This document shows, piece by piece, positions 17,645 to 27,332 of a stretch of 64,000 nucleotides of DNA. Source of the stretch: Photobacterium alginatilyticum (lineage in GTDB: Bacteria; Pseudomonadota; Gammaproteobacteria; Enterobacterales; Vibrionaceae); assembly GCF_009910675.1 (NCBI RefSeq), contig NZ_RSEJ01000011.1:62001-126000 (forward strand), given 5' to 3'. A program made the translations under genes and the position numbers. The notes under the pieces are model-generated. The model was given only the letters and a program-made list of their open reading frames with translations, was not told the origin of the DNA and did not search any database. The first letter of the stretch is position 1. Each line of letters begins with the position of its first letter.

Positions 17645-18583
17645 TTACTTACCCGCCTTAAAGATTTTCGTATCCGGATAGAAGGCATACCATGCAAACC
17701 AGTACAGCATGGTTGAGCTGAGCTGCTGGCCGGTCGAATCGCTGATCCAAGCTGATTGATTTTGGCTATCCCAATGAATTGTTAACTGTTTTCCTTCGAA
17801 TTGATATCGAAATTTCTCTTGATCATGTTTCCGTAGTTCAGAAAACGGAAAGGCAATATTCTGCTTGCTGCCTTTGTAGCCCAGTACGGTTTCTTTTACT
17901 GAATAAGTGGATGGCGCCTGATTGGCAACCGGAAAATACAGGCGTGGTGTACGGCTATAACCGGCATAGGGATCCTGAGAGTAACTGCGGTAAAAGCCAG
18001 TCTTCGTTGAGAGGACTTTGGTGTCGGGATGATCTTTTAGCCATTGCTTCCAGCGGGTTAGTTTCAACGGATATTGTGTCAAGGAGGTGCCGGAGGCAGC
18101 ACCGCTTATCGCCTTGCCACGAATTTGCGACCAGAGCGATTCAGTCTGGTGATCATACATGAGGACATCTGAGTTATAGAGCAGTCCAGAAACACCAAAA
18201 GTCAGTATTTGCTTACCGGGGCTAGCAAGAAAAGCCATCCCCGAACCACACAGCGGGCAGTAACTGATAACAAAATGGCGGCCGTCAATACTGTCGTTGA
18301 CAACTTCATGCCAGTTTAGGATTTTGATTGGATAGGCCCTGCTTTTGCCGTTCATCGTCAGACCAAGCACGATATCGTGCCCTTTGAGGAAACGCGCTTT
18401 GCTGGCATCAACAAAGTTCGGTTTGATAATTGCGGGTATGCCGTCTTTGCCCGGTCCGCCAGAAAGGATTTGTTCGACAGGTACCGTAAGGCGATCAAGA
18501 GTAAAGCCGTTAAGCGATGCGGCATGCATACTTAACGGCAGAGTGAAGATAAGTCCGTAGAAAAGAGTTAACAACAGCTTCAT
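17645..18583 (-). CDS. DUF3179 domain-containing exported protein
   Basis: 312-aa protein with an N-terminal signal peptide (MKLLLTLFYGLIFTLPLSMHAA). The rest matches DUF3179: ISGGPGKDGIP-like opening, then VLGLTMNGKSRAYPIKILNWHEVVND, the cysteine motif YCPLCGSGMAF (about residues 108-118), and LLYNSDVLMYDHQTESLWSQ. The family has no assigned activity. The CPLCG pair could bind metal or form a disulphide in the periplasm; that is inference. Monocistronic, convergent with the symporter gene. Confidence 0.85.
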   Translation of the reverse strand: MKLLLTLFYGLIFTLPLSMHAASLNGFTLDRLTVPVEQILSGGPGKDGIPAIIKPNFVDASKARFLKGHDIVLGLTMNGKSRAYPIKILNWHEVVNDSIDGRHFVISYCPLCGSGMAFLASPGKQILTFGVSGLLYNSDVLMYDHQTESLWSQIRGKAISGAASGTSLTQYPLKLTRWKQWLKDHPDTKVLSTKTGFYRSYSQDPYAGYSRTPRLYFPVANQAPSTYSVKETVLGYKGSKQNIAFPFSELRKHDQEKFRYQFEGKQLTIHWDSQNQSAWISDSTGQQLSSTMLYWFAWYAFYPDTKIFKAGK

Positions 18584-18663
18584 TATTCCCCCCTATCGCG
18601 CTTCTTAAATACAGACCGTGGCACAATAGGGATCTTTCAATTTACTGTTAGATACTTTCCTCG

Positions 18664-19458
18664 TCATCGTTCTGTATTGGAATAAAACCGTTGTCGGTAT
18701 TGTTCTGGCGTGCATTGTGCGTGTCGCTTAAACAGTGTAATAAACGGGGATGCCTGATGATAACCCAATGTGAAAGCTATCTCTTTGATCGACAAACCTT
18801 TGCGCAACAGGTGGAGCGAGTAGATAAACTTCCGGCGCTGACGCCATTCGGTGAAGCTCATTCCCAACTTGTCCTGGCAGTGTCTTGCCAGCGTCCGTTC
18901 TGTGGTATGCAATTGAGCTGCCCAGTCTTTGATCGTTTTCGTTGTGGTAGGGTTTTCATCAAGTTCCAGCAGGATCGGTTTTAAGAGTTTGTCATCGCTA
19001 CTGGGCAGGAACTGGTCGTGTTCATTGGCATTTAATACCTGATCAAGAAGCACTTTTACCAATCGCATGTCTTGATCAGATTTTGGTACGGCAATACGCC
19101 TTTGCTTCAGATCACCGACGATGGCTTCCATGATCGGGGTGACCTCAAGCAGGCAAGCATGGCGGGGAAGTGCGTCGGCCAGTGGTGATATAATATTCAT
19201 CGAACAGTAGTTTAAGCTGCGTCGCATAAAGCTTTCATGCTCAATACCGGCAGGTACCCAGACGGCGTATTGCGAAGGCGAAAGAAAGCGCTTTTCGTCG
19301 GTAGTCAGCTCTAAAATCCCGCCGTTGATCAGTTGAAGTTGCCCCCACGGGTGGCTGTGGCGTGGCGTTGTCGTATTGGGAAGAAAGATTTCGTGGCCAA
19401 AGAAAATCTCCCCCGGCGGGTTATTGTTGTCAAAGAGCGGCTGGTAGATTTTCTTCAT
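18664..19458 (-). CDS. AraC-family regulator with cupin sensor
   Basis: 264-aa regulator. An N-terminal cupin domain carries RHSHPWGQLQLINGGILEL and VPAGIEHES (about residues 30-95), typical of the YdeO/NimR-like AraC branch. The C-terminal double helix-turn-helix includes TIKDWAAQLHTTERTLARHCQDKLG and SIKEIAFTLGYHQASPFITLF. Start placed at 19458 (MKKIYQPLF), although no good ribosome-binding site precedes it; a start at 19545 would overlap the divergent vanZ-like gene. The divergent partner at 19539 is a candidate target. Ligand unknown. Confidence 0.86.
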   Translation of the reverse strand: MKKIYQPLFDNNNPPGEIFFGHEIFLPNTTTPRHSHPWGQLQLINGGILELTTDEKRFLSPSQYAVWVPAGIEHESFMRRSLNYCSMNIISPLADALPRHACLLEVTPIMEAIVGDLKQRRIAVPKSDQDMRLVKVLLDQVLNANEHDQFLPSSDDKLLKPILLELDENPTTTKTIKDWAAQLHTTERTLARHCQDKLGMSFTEWRQRRKFIYSLHLLRKGLSIKEIAFTLGYHQASPFITLFKRHAQCTPEQYRQRFYSNTER

Positions 19459-19538
19459 CGTAAAGGAATGTCTATCTCTGGTGGTTTCTATATACTGCAG
19501 ATTGTTAATTATCCATACAAGGTTTGGCAAGGAATACA

Positions 19539-19940
19539 ATGACATTCTTCTTTCGCCTGATCCACAGGCGCTGGCTAGCGATTACGCTTTTTCTGTTAGC
19601 CGTTATTACTTATCTTTCCCTTACGCCTTTGATGAGGTTACCGGACGTACCGGGGACAGATAAAACCCATCATTTTATTGCCTATGCGTCACTGATATTT
19701 GCCGTTGCCTTAAGAAAACCGAAGCATTGGCCAGTGATTGGTTTGTTTTTATTTGGCTGGAGCGGTGGGATTGAAATCTTGCAGCCCTATGTCAATCGCT
19801 ATAGTGAATGGTTGGATCTGGCCGCTAACGGTGGCGGCTTAGTCTGCGGGGTGATCTTGGCCACAGTGGTTGGTCGGCTGTTTCCGAATGCAGTGAACGC
19901 AAAGCTTGAGCAAGAGGCAGCAATAAAAGATGGAGACTAA
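19539..19940 (+). CDS. VanZ-like small membrane protein
   Basis: 133-aa protein with four predicted membrane helices. The TDKTHHFIAYASLIFAVALR segment and the GGIEILQPYVNRYSEWLDLAANGGG segment, which places E and D residues in helices, match the VanZ-like family. VanZ proteins give low-level teicoplanin resistance in Gram-positives, but most proteobacterial relatives have no known role. Start at ATG 19539 fixed by AAGGA 6 nt upstream. Divergent from the AraC regulator gene. Confidence 0.8.
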   Translation: MTFFFRLIHRRWLAITLFLLAVITYLSLTPLMRLPDVPGTDKTHHFIAYASLIFAVALRKPKHWPVIGLFLFGWSGGIEILQPYVNRYSEWLDLAANGGGLVCGVILATVVGRLFPNAVNAKLEQEAAIKDGD

Positions 19941-19977
19941 GAAGTAAGAGCCCGACGAGGGTGAGGATGAATAAAAT

Positions 19978-20004
19978 AGCGGTGAATGTTGCCATGTCAC
20001 CGCT
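19978..20004. terminator. Hairpin terminator between convergent genes
   Basis: AGCGGTGA (19978-19985) pairs with TCACCGCT (19997-20004). On the minus strand the stem is followed by ATTTTATT, so it should terminate the ABC transporter gene that ends at 20030. Confidence 0.6.
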
Positions 20005-20029
20005 GTGTATCTAAGTTGCGTTTGTTCAG

Positions 20030-21883
20030 TTAGGTACCTGTCTTAACCGGCTTTATATCATCGCCAATAAACCCGCCGGTCTGGTGATCCCAGAGCTGGG
20101 CGTAGATACCGTCACTTTCGATCAGCTCCTGGTGCGTGCCTTGCTCGACCACCTGGCCGTCATCAAGTACGATTAAACGGTCCATGGCAGCAATCGTAGA
20201 CAACCGGTGTGCAATTGCGATCACGGTTTTCCCTTCCATCAGCTGGTACAGGCTTTCCTGAATGGCTGCCTCAACCTCGGAGTCGAGTGCCGATGTGGCC
20301 TCGTCGAGGATCAGGATCGGGGCGTCTTTTAGCAGTACACGGGAAATTGCCACGCGCTGGCGCTGACCGCCGGAGAGCTTCACCCCGCGCTCACCCACCT
20401 GGGCATCGTAACCTGTGTTACCGTGCGGATCGGTCAGTGTCGTAATAAACTCATGGGCGTGAGCCTTGCATGTTGCAGCCAGAAGATCTTCTTCTGTGGC
20501 ATCAGGGTTACTGTATAGAATATTGTCACGGATCGAGCGGTGTAACAGCGAGGTATCCTGAGTCACCATGCCGATTTGTCCGCGCAGTGAGTCCTGGGTG
20601 ACGTCAGCAATGTTCTGGCCGTCGATTCGGATTGCGCCGGACTCGACATCATAAAATCGCATCAGCAAGTTCACCATGGTCGACTTACCGGCGCCCGAGC
20701 GGCCAACCAGCCCGACTTTCTCGCCGGGTTGGATGTTCAGGTTTAGTTTTTCAATGACCCCTTTTTCTTCACCGTAATGGAAGCTGACATCGTCAAATTG
20801 GATACCGCCCTGGCTAACGTCTAGTCTAGGGGCGTTGGGTTTATCTTCAATCGCAACTGGCTGGGCCAGAGTTTTCATTCCGTCGACGACAGTACCGATG
20901 TTCTCGAACAGGCCGCCGACTTCCCACATGATCCACTTTGACATGCCGTTAATACGCAGTGCCAGGCTGACTGCAATGGCGATCGCCCCGATGGTGATAG
21001 CGGCATCCATCCATAGCCAAATCGACAGGCCGGCAATGGCAAATACCAACAGGTAGTTAATGGCCTCGACCGAGATATTAAACCCCGTAACCAGGCGCAT
21101 CTGGCGATAGACTGTATCCATGAATCCGCTCATGCCCTGTTCGGCATACTCGGTTTCACGATTGGTATGGGAGAACAGCTTGACGGTTGAGATGTTGGTA
21201 TAGCTGTCTACAATGCGGCCAGTCATCATCGAGCGCGCATCGGCCTGCTCGGTGGCGACATGCTTGAGTTTTGGCACATAGCGCAATTGAATACCGATAT
21301 ATGCGGCAAGCCAGAGCAGCATTGGCAGCATCAGGCGAAAATCGGACTGGCCTATCATCACCACCATGGAGGTGAAGTACACTGAAATATAGACAAGCAC
21401 ATCCAACAGCTTCATCACCGTTTCCCGCACTGACAATGCCGTCTGCATGACCTTGGTCGCGATGCGGCCGGCAAATTCATCCTGATAGAACGAGATGCTC
21501 TGGCGCAGCAGGTAGCGGTGTGCCATCCAGCGGATGGACATCGGATAGTTGCCGAGTAATGTCTGGTGGACGATCAGTGAGTGCAGGGTAACAAGCAGGG
21601 GAACAACAATCAGGACCAATAGCCCCATTCCCATCAGCTTGCCCCCTTCTTCTGCCCAAAACGTATCCGGGTTGTGGGTTGCCAGCCAGTCAACCAATTG
21701 GCCCATGAATCCGAAAAGAGAGACTTCGACTATCGCGATAAGGGCGCTCAGAATGGACATGGCGATAAGTGGGAGTTCAAATCCACGGGTATAGTAGCGG
21801 CAGAAAGCGAATAAACCAGTTGGTGGCTGTTCGGGTTCGTGTGGCGGAAATGCTGATGACAGCTTTTCAAAACGTTTGTACAT
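20030..21883 (-). CDS. ABC exporter, fused permease and ATPase
   Basis: 617-aa half-transporter. An N-terminal six-helix ABC transmembrane domain (about 30-335) is followed by a nucleotide-binding domain with Walker A GRSGAGKST (near residue 395), Q-loop MVTQDTSLLHRSI, signature LSGGQRQRV, Walker B ILILDEATSALD and H-loop IAHRLSTIA. It should act as a homodimer (or heterodimer with an unlinked partner) exporting lipids, drugs or peptides. No peptidase domain or neighbouring bacteriocin gene suggests peptide export. No accessory membrane-fusion gene is adjacent. Monocistronic. Substrate unknown. Confidence 0.9.
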   Translation of the reverse strand: MYKRFEKLSSAFPPHEPEQPPTGLFAFCRYYTRGFELPLIAMSILSALIAIVEVSLFGFMGQLVDWLATHNPDTFWAEEGGKLMGMGLLVLIVVPLLVTLHSLIVHQTLLGNYPMSIRWMAHRYLLRQSISFYQDEFAGRIATKVMQTALSVRETVMKLLDVLVYISVYFTSMVVMIGQSDFRLMLPMLLWLAAYIGIQLRYVPKLKHVATEQADARSMMTGRIVDSYTNISTVKLFSHTNRETEYAEQGMSGFMDTVYRQMRLVTGFNISVEAINYLLVFAIAGLSIWLWMDAAITIGAIAIAVSLALRINGMSKWIMWEVGGLFENIGTVVDGMKTLAQPVAIEDKPNAPRLDVSQGGIQFDDVSFHYGEEKGVIEKLNLNIQPGEKVGLVGRSGAGKSTMVNLLMRFYDVESGAIRIDGQNIADVTQDSLRGQIGMVTQDTSLLHRSIRDNILYSNPDATEEDLLAATCKAHAHEFITTLTDPHGNTGYDAQVGERGVKLSGGQRQRVAISRVLLKDAPILILDEATSALDSEVEAAIQESLYQLMEGKTVIAIAHRLSTIAAMDRLIVLDDGQVVEQGTHQELIESDGIYAQLWDHQTGGFIGDDIKPVKTGT

Positions 21884-22148
21884 AGAATGATGTTTCCAGT
21901 CGAACTTTATAGTAGCGGCTAAAGCCGGTCAGTCGGGTGTTGCTGCTTGGGGAGGCGACGATATGGATAATCGCAGCTTCAAAGGGTTTAGGCGATTAAA
22001 ACGGATACAGGGTTACTTTATCAGAACTTGCCGTACAATAAACGCCCATTTAGAGAGTTTTGATAATGTTAGAATTAAGCCCTGATTCTATTTAATACTT
22101 GCCTGATTCTGCGTTATTGAGTCGAAGAAATGTTGGAGAACCCCCGCT

Positions 22149-22565
22149 GTGAAGATTGAACTTATTACTGCAGAGCAGACATTGCCTGTCCGCCACCGGG
22201 TGCTCTGGCCCGATAAACCGGTGGATTTTTGCCGAGTGCCAGAAGATGACGCGGGATTGCATTACGGGGCTTTCTGCGATGAAAAACTAGTGTGTGTGGC
22301 TTCGGTGTTTATTGACGGTCAAAAGGCCAGACTGAGGAAATTTGCCACTCTGCCTGAATATCAGGGAAAGGGGGTAGGTACACAGATTATCGAACGGATT
22401 TTGTCAGATCTGCAAACCCATAATGTGGCGTGTTTCTGGTGTGATGCACGCGAGTCGGCTTCTGGCTTTTATCATCGATTTTCGATGGAGCCGTTCGGCG
22501 AGCGGTTTTATAAGGGTAACGTGCCTTACTTTAAGATGGCTGTGGAGCTAGTGTCATCGCGGTGA
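22149..22565 (+). CDS. GNAT-family N-acetyltransferase
   Basis: 138-aa single-domain acetyltransferase using acetyl-CoA. The strand-turn-helix LRKFATLPEYQGKGVGTQIIERIL contains the coenzyme-A-binding Q/RxxGxG/A motif (QGKGVG, about residues 77-82). CDARESASGFYHRFSMEPFG matches the C-terminal GNAT region. The start is GTG at 22149 with GGAG about 10 nt upstream. The N-terminal RHRVLWPDKPVDFCRVPEDD is shared by a conserved uncharacterised subgroup. Stands alone; acceptor unknown. Confidence 0.87.
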   Translation: MKIELITAEQTLPVRHRVLWPDKPVDFCRVPEDDAGLHYGAFCDEKLVCVASVFIDGQKARLRKFATLPEYQGKGVGTQIIERILSDLQTHNVACFWCDARESASGFYHRFSMEPFGERFYKGNVPYFKMAVELVSSR

Positions 22566-22709
22566 GCGGCTACCTCGTGATATCGTTCCAGAACGGCATT
22601 GAGATAAGGAATAATCTGCATAATATTAGCGTTACAATAGCACGTGTTTACCTTCGCTCATTCGAGGGTGCTCGAGTATTTTAGCTAATAGACAGGCAAA
22701 GGATTTGAC

Positions 22710-23573
22710 ATGAAAGAACCCCGGCAGCTGATTCTGGAATTCACACCTCTGGTTGAGCGTGATTTTATGCTCGCAGAGTGCCCCCGTTGGGATTGGCGTC
22801 ATCAATCCTGGTATTGGGTCGATATTGCCAATGGCGAGTTATGGCGTTATTGCGATAACCAACTGGCCGTAAGGCGCTGGGATGACCCGCTTGGTTGCGT
22901 TGCAATGTGGCAGGAAGAAGGTTACGTGCTTGCAACGAAATCGGGTGTGTATCTATTAACGGACTGGAATGCCGACAGGCAACTCATCACCCCACTGGCT
23001 AAGACGCATCCCCGTATACGATTCAATGATGGCAGGGCAGCACCCGGAGGACGTTTTATCGCAGGTACCCGAAACGGGGCAAAGGTTGGTGATAAAGGAC
23101 AGTTTTACCAGCTGAGTGGCGAAGATCAGTTGGCTGCCATGCCGATGTATGCCTGGACTTGTAATGGTTTGGCTTTTTCTCCTTGTGGCAAAATTCTCTA
23201 TTGGGCTGATACCGGATCCAGTGTGATCTACCGGGCTGACTATGATCCTGCCACCGGAGAGTATGGCGACAGCGAAGTATTTGCTGACTTATCGGCTTTT
23301 GAAGGCAGACCGGATGGTGCCTGCGTGGATAGCCAGGGTGGGTATTGGGTCGCGATGTATGCCGGAAAATCGGTCTTGCGACTCAATGCCAAGGGCGAAG
23401 TGACGCATGTGATCCCTGTTCCGGCTGACAACCCGACCATGGTTGCACTCGGCGGTGAGCAGGGAAATCAGCTGGTGGTGACCAGTGCTGCCAGTGACTC
23501 TGATACCGGTGTGGTGTTGACAGCCAGTGTCGAGTGGCAGGGAATAGAAGAACCTCTGGTGACCGTTATTTAG
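22710..23573 (+). CDS. SMP-30/gluconolactonase family protein
   Basis: 287-aa six-bladed beta-propeller of the regucalcin/gluconolactonase family, probably hydrolysing a sugar lactone. Metal-binding residues can be seen: glutamate in AECPRWD (near 23), asparagines in RFNDGRAAPGGRF (near 108) and CNGLAFSP (near 155), and aspartate in RPDGACVD (near 203). AAAGGA lies upstream of the start. No sugar dehydrogenase gene is adjacent, so the pathway cannot be read from context. Cytoplasmic, without signal peptide. Confidence 0.87.
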   Translation: MKEPRQLILEFTPLVERDFMLAECPRWDWRHQSWYWVDIANGELWRYCDNQLAVRRWDDPLGCVAMWQEEGYVLATKSGVYLLTDWNADRQLITPLAKTHPRIRFNDGRAAPGGRFIAGTRNGAKVGDKGQFYQLSGEDQLAAMPMYAWTCNGLAFSPCGKILYWADTGSSVIYRADYDPATGEYGDSEVFADLSAFEGRPDGACVDSQGGYWVAMYAGKSVLRLNAKGEVTHVIPVPADNPTMVALGGEQGNQLVVTSAASDSDTGVVLTASVEWQGIEEPLVTVI

Positions 23574-23626
23574 TTGTTTTTACTGAAAGCATTTATCGAT
23601 TTTAAGCAAAGAAAGGACTTTTCAGC

Positions 23627-24256
23627 ATGGCGAACTACTTGGACGTTGCAGCGAATATCATTGTGATTTGGGTGCTGGCAGCAATAACTCCCGGTGCCAA
23701 TGTGTTGCTGACGATGAACACGGCATTGCGATTTCAGCGTCGGTTAGCTATCTGGTCGGCATTTGGCGTGAGTATCGCTGTGATGCTGTGGGCAGCGCTG
23801 GGGGCGTCCGGGTTATTAATTGTGCTCAAGACATTTCCCTGGTTGTTTACCATGATGAAGATAACGGGCGGTATGTATCTGCTCTATCTTGGGATCACAC
23901 GAATCATTGCGACCAGAAGACAGAACGGGCAAGGGATGGAGGTAAGCCAGACACTCACGCCGCTAAAGCCAGTGCAGTTATTTCGGCTATCGTTTGTGAC
24001 CAGTATGATAAATCCCAAGACCGGGCTGTTCGTGGTCAGTTTGTTCTCGGTGGCAATGCCTGCAACGTTGACGACAGAGTTGACCCTGATGAGCATGGGT
24101 TTAATGGGCGGGATCACGCTTGTCTGGCACCTGTTTCTAGCGACTGTTTTTTCCAGACCGTCTGCACAGCTGTTCTATCGCCGAGCAGCCAAAATGATAG
24201 ATTACCTCACTGGTGGGCTGTTTACTCTCTTCGGGATAAAGGTTATGGCGAGTTAG
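23627..24256 (+). CDS. LysE/RhtB family amino-acid exporter
   Basis: 209-aa inner-membrane exporter with about six helices. The N-terminal AAITPGANVLLTMNTALRF corresponds to the family PGP/GAN motif, and GGMYLLYLGITRI is the conserved third helix. FVTSMINPKTGLFVVSLFSV matches the second-half motif NPK. AAAGGAC precedes the start. It is only distantly similar to the other LysE-type protein at 5276. The other frame, open across 23668-24291, is a shadow: its composition lacks membrane character. Ends at a strong terminator. Confidence 0.88.
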   Translation: MANYLDVAANIIVIWVLAAITPGANVLLTMNTALRFQRRLAIWSAFGVSIAVMLWAALGASGLLIVLKTFPWLFTMMKITGGMYLLYLGITRIIATRRQNGQGMEVSQTLTPLKPVQLFRLSFVTSMINPKTGLFVVSLFSVAMPATLTTELTLMSMGLMGGITLVWHLFLATVFSRPSAQLFYRRAAKMIDYLTGGLFTLFGIKVMAS

Positions 24257-24307
24257 CGTTTAAAGCTAGTATCAAGTCGGGGGAAATATAACAAGGAATA
24301 AAAAACA

Positions 24308-24333
24308 ACCAATCCTCAGTAATGAGGATTGGT
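24308..24333. terminator. Strong bidirectional terminator
   Basis: ACCAATCCTCA (24308-24318) and TGAGGATTGGT (24323-24333) form a perfect 11-bp stem with a GTAA loop. CGTTTTA follows on the + strand and TGTTTTTTATT on the minus strand, serving both the lysE-type gene and malic enzyme gene. Confidence 0.85.
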
Positions 24334-24380
24334 CGTTTTAGATAGGTGTAGATTAAGTTGGCGTTGTTAGGGCTTGTGTT

Positions 24381-26066
24381 TTACAACGCAGTACGTTTGT
24401 ACTTGAGGTATTCCGGCTCCCAGAAGGTTGCATCGATTTTTTCCAGCAATTGTTCGTCACTGCGTTTCGGGGCCTTGTTTTGCTCTACCGCTTTTTTCGC
24501 GACTGCCAGAGCAATATGACGAGATACCTGTTGGATAGCCTCCAGTGGTGGTAGAAGAGCCCCTTGGCCGTTTTGAGCCAACGGTGAACATTCTGCCAGT
24601 GCCCGGCTGCTTTCCATCAGCATTTCATCCGTTACACGGCTTGCCCCGCTGGCCAGTACGCCAAGGCCTATACCCGGGAAGATATAGCTGTTGTTGCACT
24701 GGGCGATAGGGTAGCTCTTACCGTCAAAGAGAATCGGATCGAACGGGCTGCCGGTTGCAATTAGCGCATCACCTTCTGTCCAGCGAATAATGTCTGCCGG
24801 TGTGGCTTCAACACGGCTGGTCGGGTTGGAAAGGGGCAGTACAATAGGGCGTTTGCAATGGGCATGCATCTCGGTGATCACTTCCTGGCTGAATAACCCA
24901 GGCACGCCTGATACTCCGATCAGTACAGTCGGCTTGGCATTGCTGATCACGTCCATCAGCGAAATGCTGTCAGTGTCATTCCACTTATCAACCGTTGCAC
25001 TTTTCTGCGCCAGCTTTTGCTGGAAACTGAGCAGGTTTTGCATGTTGTCGGTGAGCAGTCCCCAGCGGTCAACCATGAAGATCCGTTCACGGGCTTCATC
25101 ATCCCTCAGGCCCTCGGAGACCATTTGCGCCACAATGGCTTCGGCAATGCCACATCCGGCAGAACCGGCACCGACAAAGGCGACACGCTGTTCAGATAGT
25201 TTGGAATTTGCAGCTTTACATGCTGCAAGCAGGCTACCGACGGTAACTGCAGCCGTTCCCTGAATATCGTCGTTGAAACAGCAGACTTTGTCTTTGTAGC
25301 GATTAAGCAGCGGCATGGCATTTTTCTGGGCGAAGTCCTCGAACTGGATCAGGGCATTTGGCCAGCGGCTTTTCACTGCCTGGATCACCTCTTCGACAAA
25401 ATCGTCATATTCCTGTCCGGTGATCCGTGGATGGCGCCAGCCCATGTACATAGGATCGGACAGGCGCTGGGTATTGTTGGTGCCGGCATCCAGAACAATC
25501 GGTAGCGTATTGGCCGGGTTGATGCCGCCACAGGCGGTGTAAAGTGCCAGCTTGCCGATTGGAATGCCCATGCCGCCGATCCCCTGATCGCCAAGCCCGA
25601 GGATCCGTTCGCCGTCAGTGATCACGATGATTTTCACATCCTGACGCGCTGCGTTATTGAGAATATCCACCATGCTGCCGCGATCGGGGTAGGCGAGGAA
25701 TAGCCCACGGCCGCGGCGGTAAATGTTCGAGAACTTCTCACAGGCAGCACCCACTGTCGGGGTATAGATGATGGGCATCATCTCTTCGATGTGATTGACT
25801 ATTAGTCGGTAGTAAAGCGTTTCGTTGGTATCTTGGATATTGCGCAGGTAGATGTGCTTATCCAGATCATTTTTGAACGTCTGGTACTGGCTGTATGCCC
25901 GCTCTTCCTGCTCGGTAATGGATTCAATCGTTGCCGGTAGCAACCCAGTCAGGCTGAAGTTCTGTCTTTCCTCTGGCGAAAAGGCGCTTCCTTTGTTGAG
26001 CAGTGCATTTTCGAGCAAGGCTGGACCGGCATAAGGGAGGTATAAGGTTTTATTGTTTTCGTACAT
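24381..26066 (-). CDS. maeA: NAD-dependent malic enzyme
   Basis: 561-aa malate dehydrogenase (oxaloacetate-decarboxylating), converting malate to pyruvate and CO2 with reduction of NAD. Family length and motifs fit MaeA/Sfc[22 protein letters not shown] opening, catalytic tyrosine region [16 protein letters not shown], the lysine region [16 protein letters not shown], metal-binding ED in [10 protein letters not shown], and the dinucleotide fold [19 protein letters not shown] preference is inferred from the MaeA-type length. It lies 78 bp downstream of a dicarboxylate symporter gene on the same strand, with a hairpin in between, suggesting uptake of malate coupled to its use. Confidence 0.93.
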   Translation of the reverse strand: MYENNKTLYLPYAGPALLENALLNKGSAFSPEERQNFSLTGLLPATIESITEQEERAYSQYQTFKNDLDKHIYLRNIQDTNETLYYRLIVNHIEEMMPIIYTPTVGAACEKFSNIYRRGRGLFLAYPDRGSMVDILNNAARQDVKIIVITDGERILGLGDQGIGGMGIPIGKLALYTACGGINPANTLPIVLDAGTNNTQRLSDPMYMGWRHPRITGQEYDDFVEEVIQAVKSRWPNALIQFEDFAQKNAMPLLNRYKDKVCCFNDDIQGTAAVTVGSLLAACKAANSKLSEQRVAFVGAGSAGCGIAEAIVAQMVSEGLRDDEARERIFMVDRWGLLTDNMQNLLSFQQKLAQKSATVDKWNDTDSISLMDVISNAKPTVLIGVSGVPGLFSQEVITEMHAHCKRPIVLPLSNPTSRVEATPADIIRWTEGDALIATGSPFDPILFDGKSYPIAQCNNSYIFPGIGLGVLASGASRVTDEMLMESSRALAECSPLAQNGQGALLPPLEAIQQVSRHIALAVAKKAVEQNKAPKRSDEQLLEKIDATFWEPEYLKYKRTAL

Positions 26067-26092
26067 GTTGCAATGAATCCTATTCTGTTAAT

Positions 26093-26117
26093 CAAGGGCT
26101 GTCTCAAACAGCCCTTG
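26093..26117 (-). terminator. Intercistronic hairpin between symporter and malic enzyme genes
   Basis: CAAGGGCTGT (26093-26102) and ACAGCCCTTG (26108-26117) form a perfect 10-bp stem with a 5-nt loop. No T-run follows on the minus strand, so it may attenuate rather than fully terminate, or protect mRNA ends. Confidence 0.55.
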
Positions 26118-26144
26118 CAGTGATAACCAGCAGTGGAAGGAGAG

Positions 26145-27332
26145 TTAGGCGGTTTCTTCGATGGGAATTAAGCCGTCTTCAGTTTCTTCAGGAGCGTCGG
26201 AAACTTTATCGATGAGCAGGGCAATGACCCCGTCACCAGTGACATTACAGGCGGTGCCGAAGCTGTCCTGGGCCAGGTGGAGTACGATTTGCAGGGCAAT
26301 CATTTCTTCGGTGAAACCCAGCATTGAACCGAGTAGACCGACGGAAGCCATCACGGCACCCCCCGGAGCTCCTGGTGCTGCCACCATAGTGATACCCAGC
26401 ATGGCAATGAACGGTAAGGCCTCTAGCAGGCTAGGAACCGGACCTGCGCCGGTCATAATAATGACGGCAACCGCAACACTGGCGATACTGATCACCGAGC
26501 CTGACATGTGGATGTTGGCACACAGCGGAACAACGAAGTTGGCAATAGAATTCGAGACGCCATTACGCTTGGTTTGTTGCAAGGTAACCGGTACTGTTGC
26601 TGCCGAAGACATGGTACCGACAGCTGTAAAGTATGCCGGCATCATGGTGCGCAGGATGGTCAGCGGTGACTTTTTCAGGGCCACGCCAGTGGTGACAAAC
26701 TGGAAGCTTAGCCAGAACCAGTGCATGGCGACAACAGCAATCAGCACCAGGCTGAAGGTTTGCAGGGTGGCAAAGACTGTGCCCTTAATGGTCATATCGG
26801 CAAAGACACCGGCAATGTAAAATGGTAGTGCAGGGATCATTACCTTATTCAGGAACATCTCGATGATGTCACGACCCTGATCGCTGACTTTCTTTAGTTG
26901 CTCGGCACCGGTATTGGAGATCCCGAGGCCAAAAATAAAGGCGATGGTGAGTGCTGTCATGATGTTCATGACCGGCGGGATCTGAAGCGCTAGAAATGGG
27001 GTGAGAACGGTGTCTGCTTCAGGCAGTTCCCCGGCGCCGCTAAGCAATATTGGGAATAGGCTTTTCGCTACCATGTACGCAATAATACCGGCTCCCAGGG
27101 TTGACAAATAAGCCAGTCCAACAGTCTTGCTGAGCAATTTTCCCGAATTTTTCGGCAGGCTGGCAATACCGCTGGTAACATAGAATAGTATTAATAACGG
27201 AATGGTGAATTTAATTAACTGACTTACCAAATATTTGACAGTTATCAGCCCTTGAACAATTACCTCCGGGGCAAACATCCCCATCAGTATACCTATTAAT
27301 ATTCCACACAATAACTTAATGATTAAGTTCAT
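26145..27332 (-). CDS. Dicarboxylate/amino acid:cation symporter (DAACS family), copy 2
   Basis: 395-aa membrane symporter, a close paralogue of the product of 16370-17557 with identical length. Over the C-terminal 100 residues (from ISIASVAV to the DKVSD segment) I count five differences. It has the same binding-site regions (TMSSAATVPVTLQ, NIHMSGSVISI, APGAPGGAVMAS). It is followed by malic enzyme and faces a divergent LysR gene, so malate or a related C4-dicarboxylate is the best guess for its substrate. The LysR-type dyad at 27481 lies in its promoter region. Confidence 0.9.
   Translation of the reverse strand: MNLIIKLLCGILIGILMGMFAPEVIVQGLITVKYLVSQLIKFTIPLLILFYVTSGIASLPKNSGKLLSKTVGLAYLSTLGAGIIAYMVAKSLFPILLSGAGELPEADTVLTPFLALQIPPVMNIMTALTIAFIFGLGISNTGAEQLKKVSDQGRDIIEMFLNKVMIPALPFYIAGVFADMTIKGTVFATLQTFSLVLIAVVAMHWFWLSFQFVTTGVALKKSPLTILRTMMPAYFTAVGTMSSAATVPVTLQQTKRNGVSNSIANFVVPLCANIHMSGSVISIASVAVAVIIMTGAGPVPSLLEALPFIAMLGITMVAAPGAPGGAVMASVGLLGSMLGFTEEMIALQIVLHLAQDSFGTACNVTGDGVIALLIDKVSDAPEETEDGLIPIEETA

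Noticed and set aside
23668..24291. Open frame of about 207 codons overlapping the LysE-type gene on the same strand
   Set aside because: Composition is unlike a real protein here (polar, cysteine-rich), no ribosome-binding site fits, and the LysE frame explains the region.
26161..26820. Long antisense frame over the second symporter copy
   Set aside because: Antisense of a conserved membrane protein gene, a common artefact; no ribosome-binding site.
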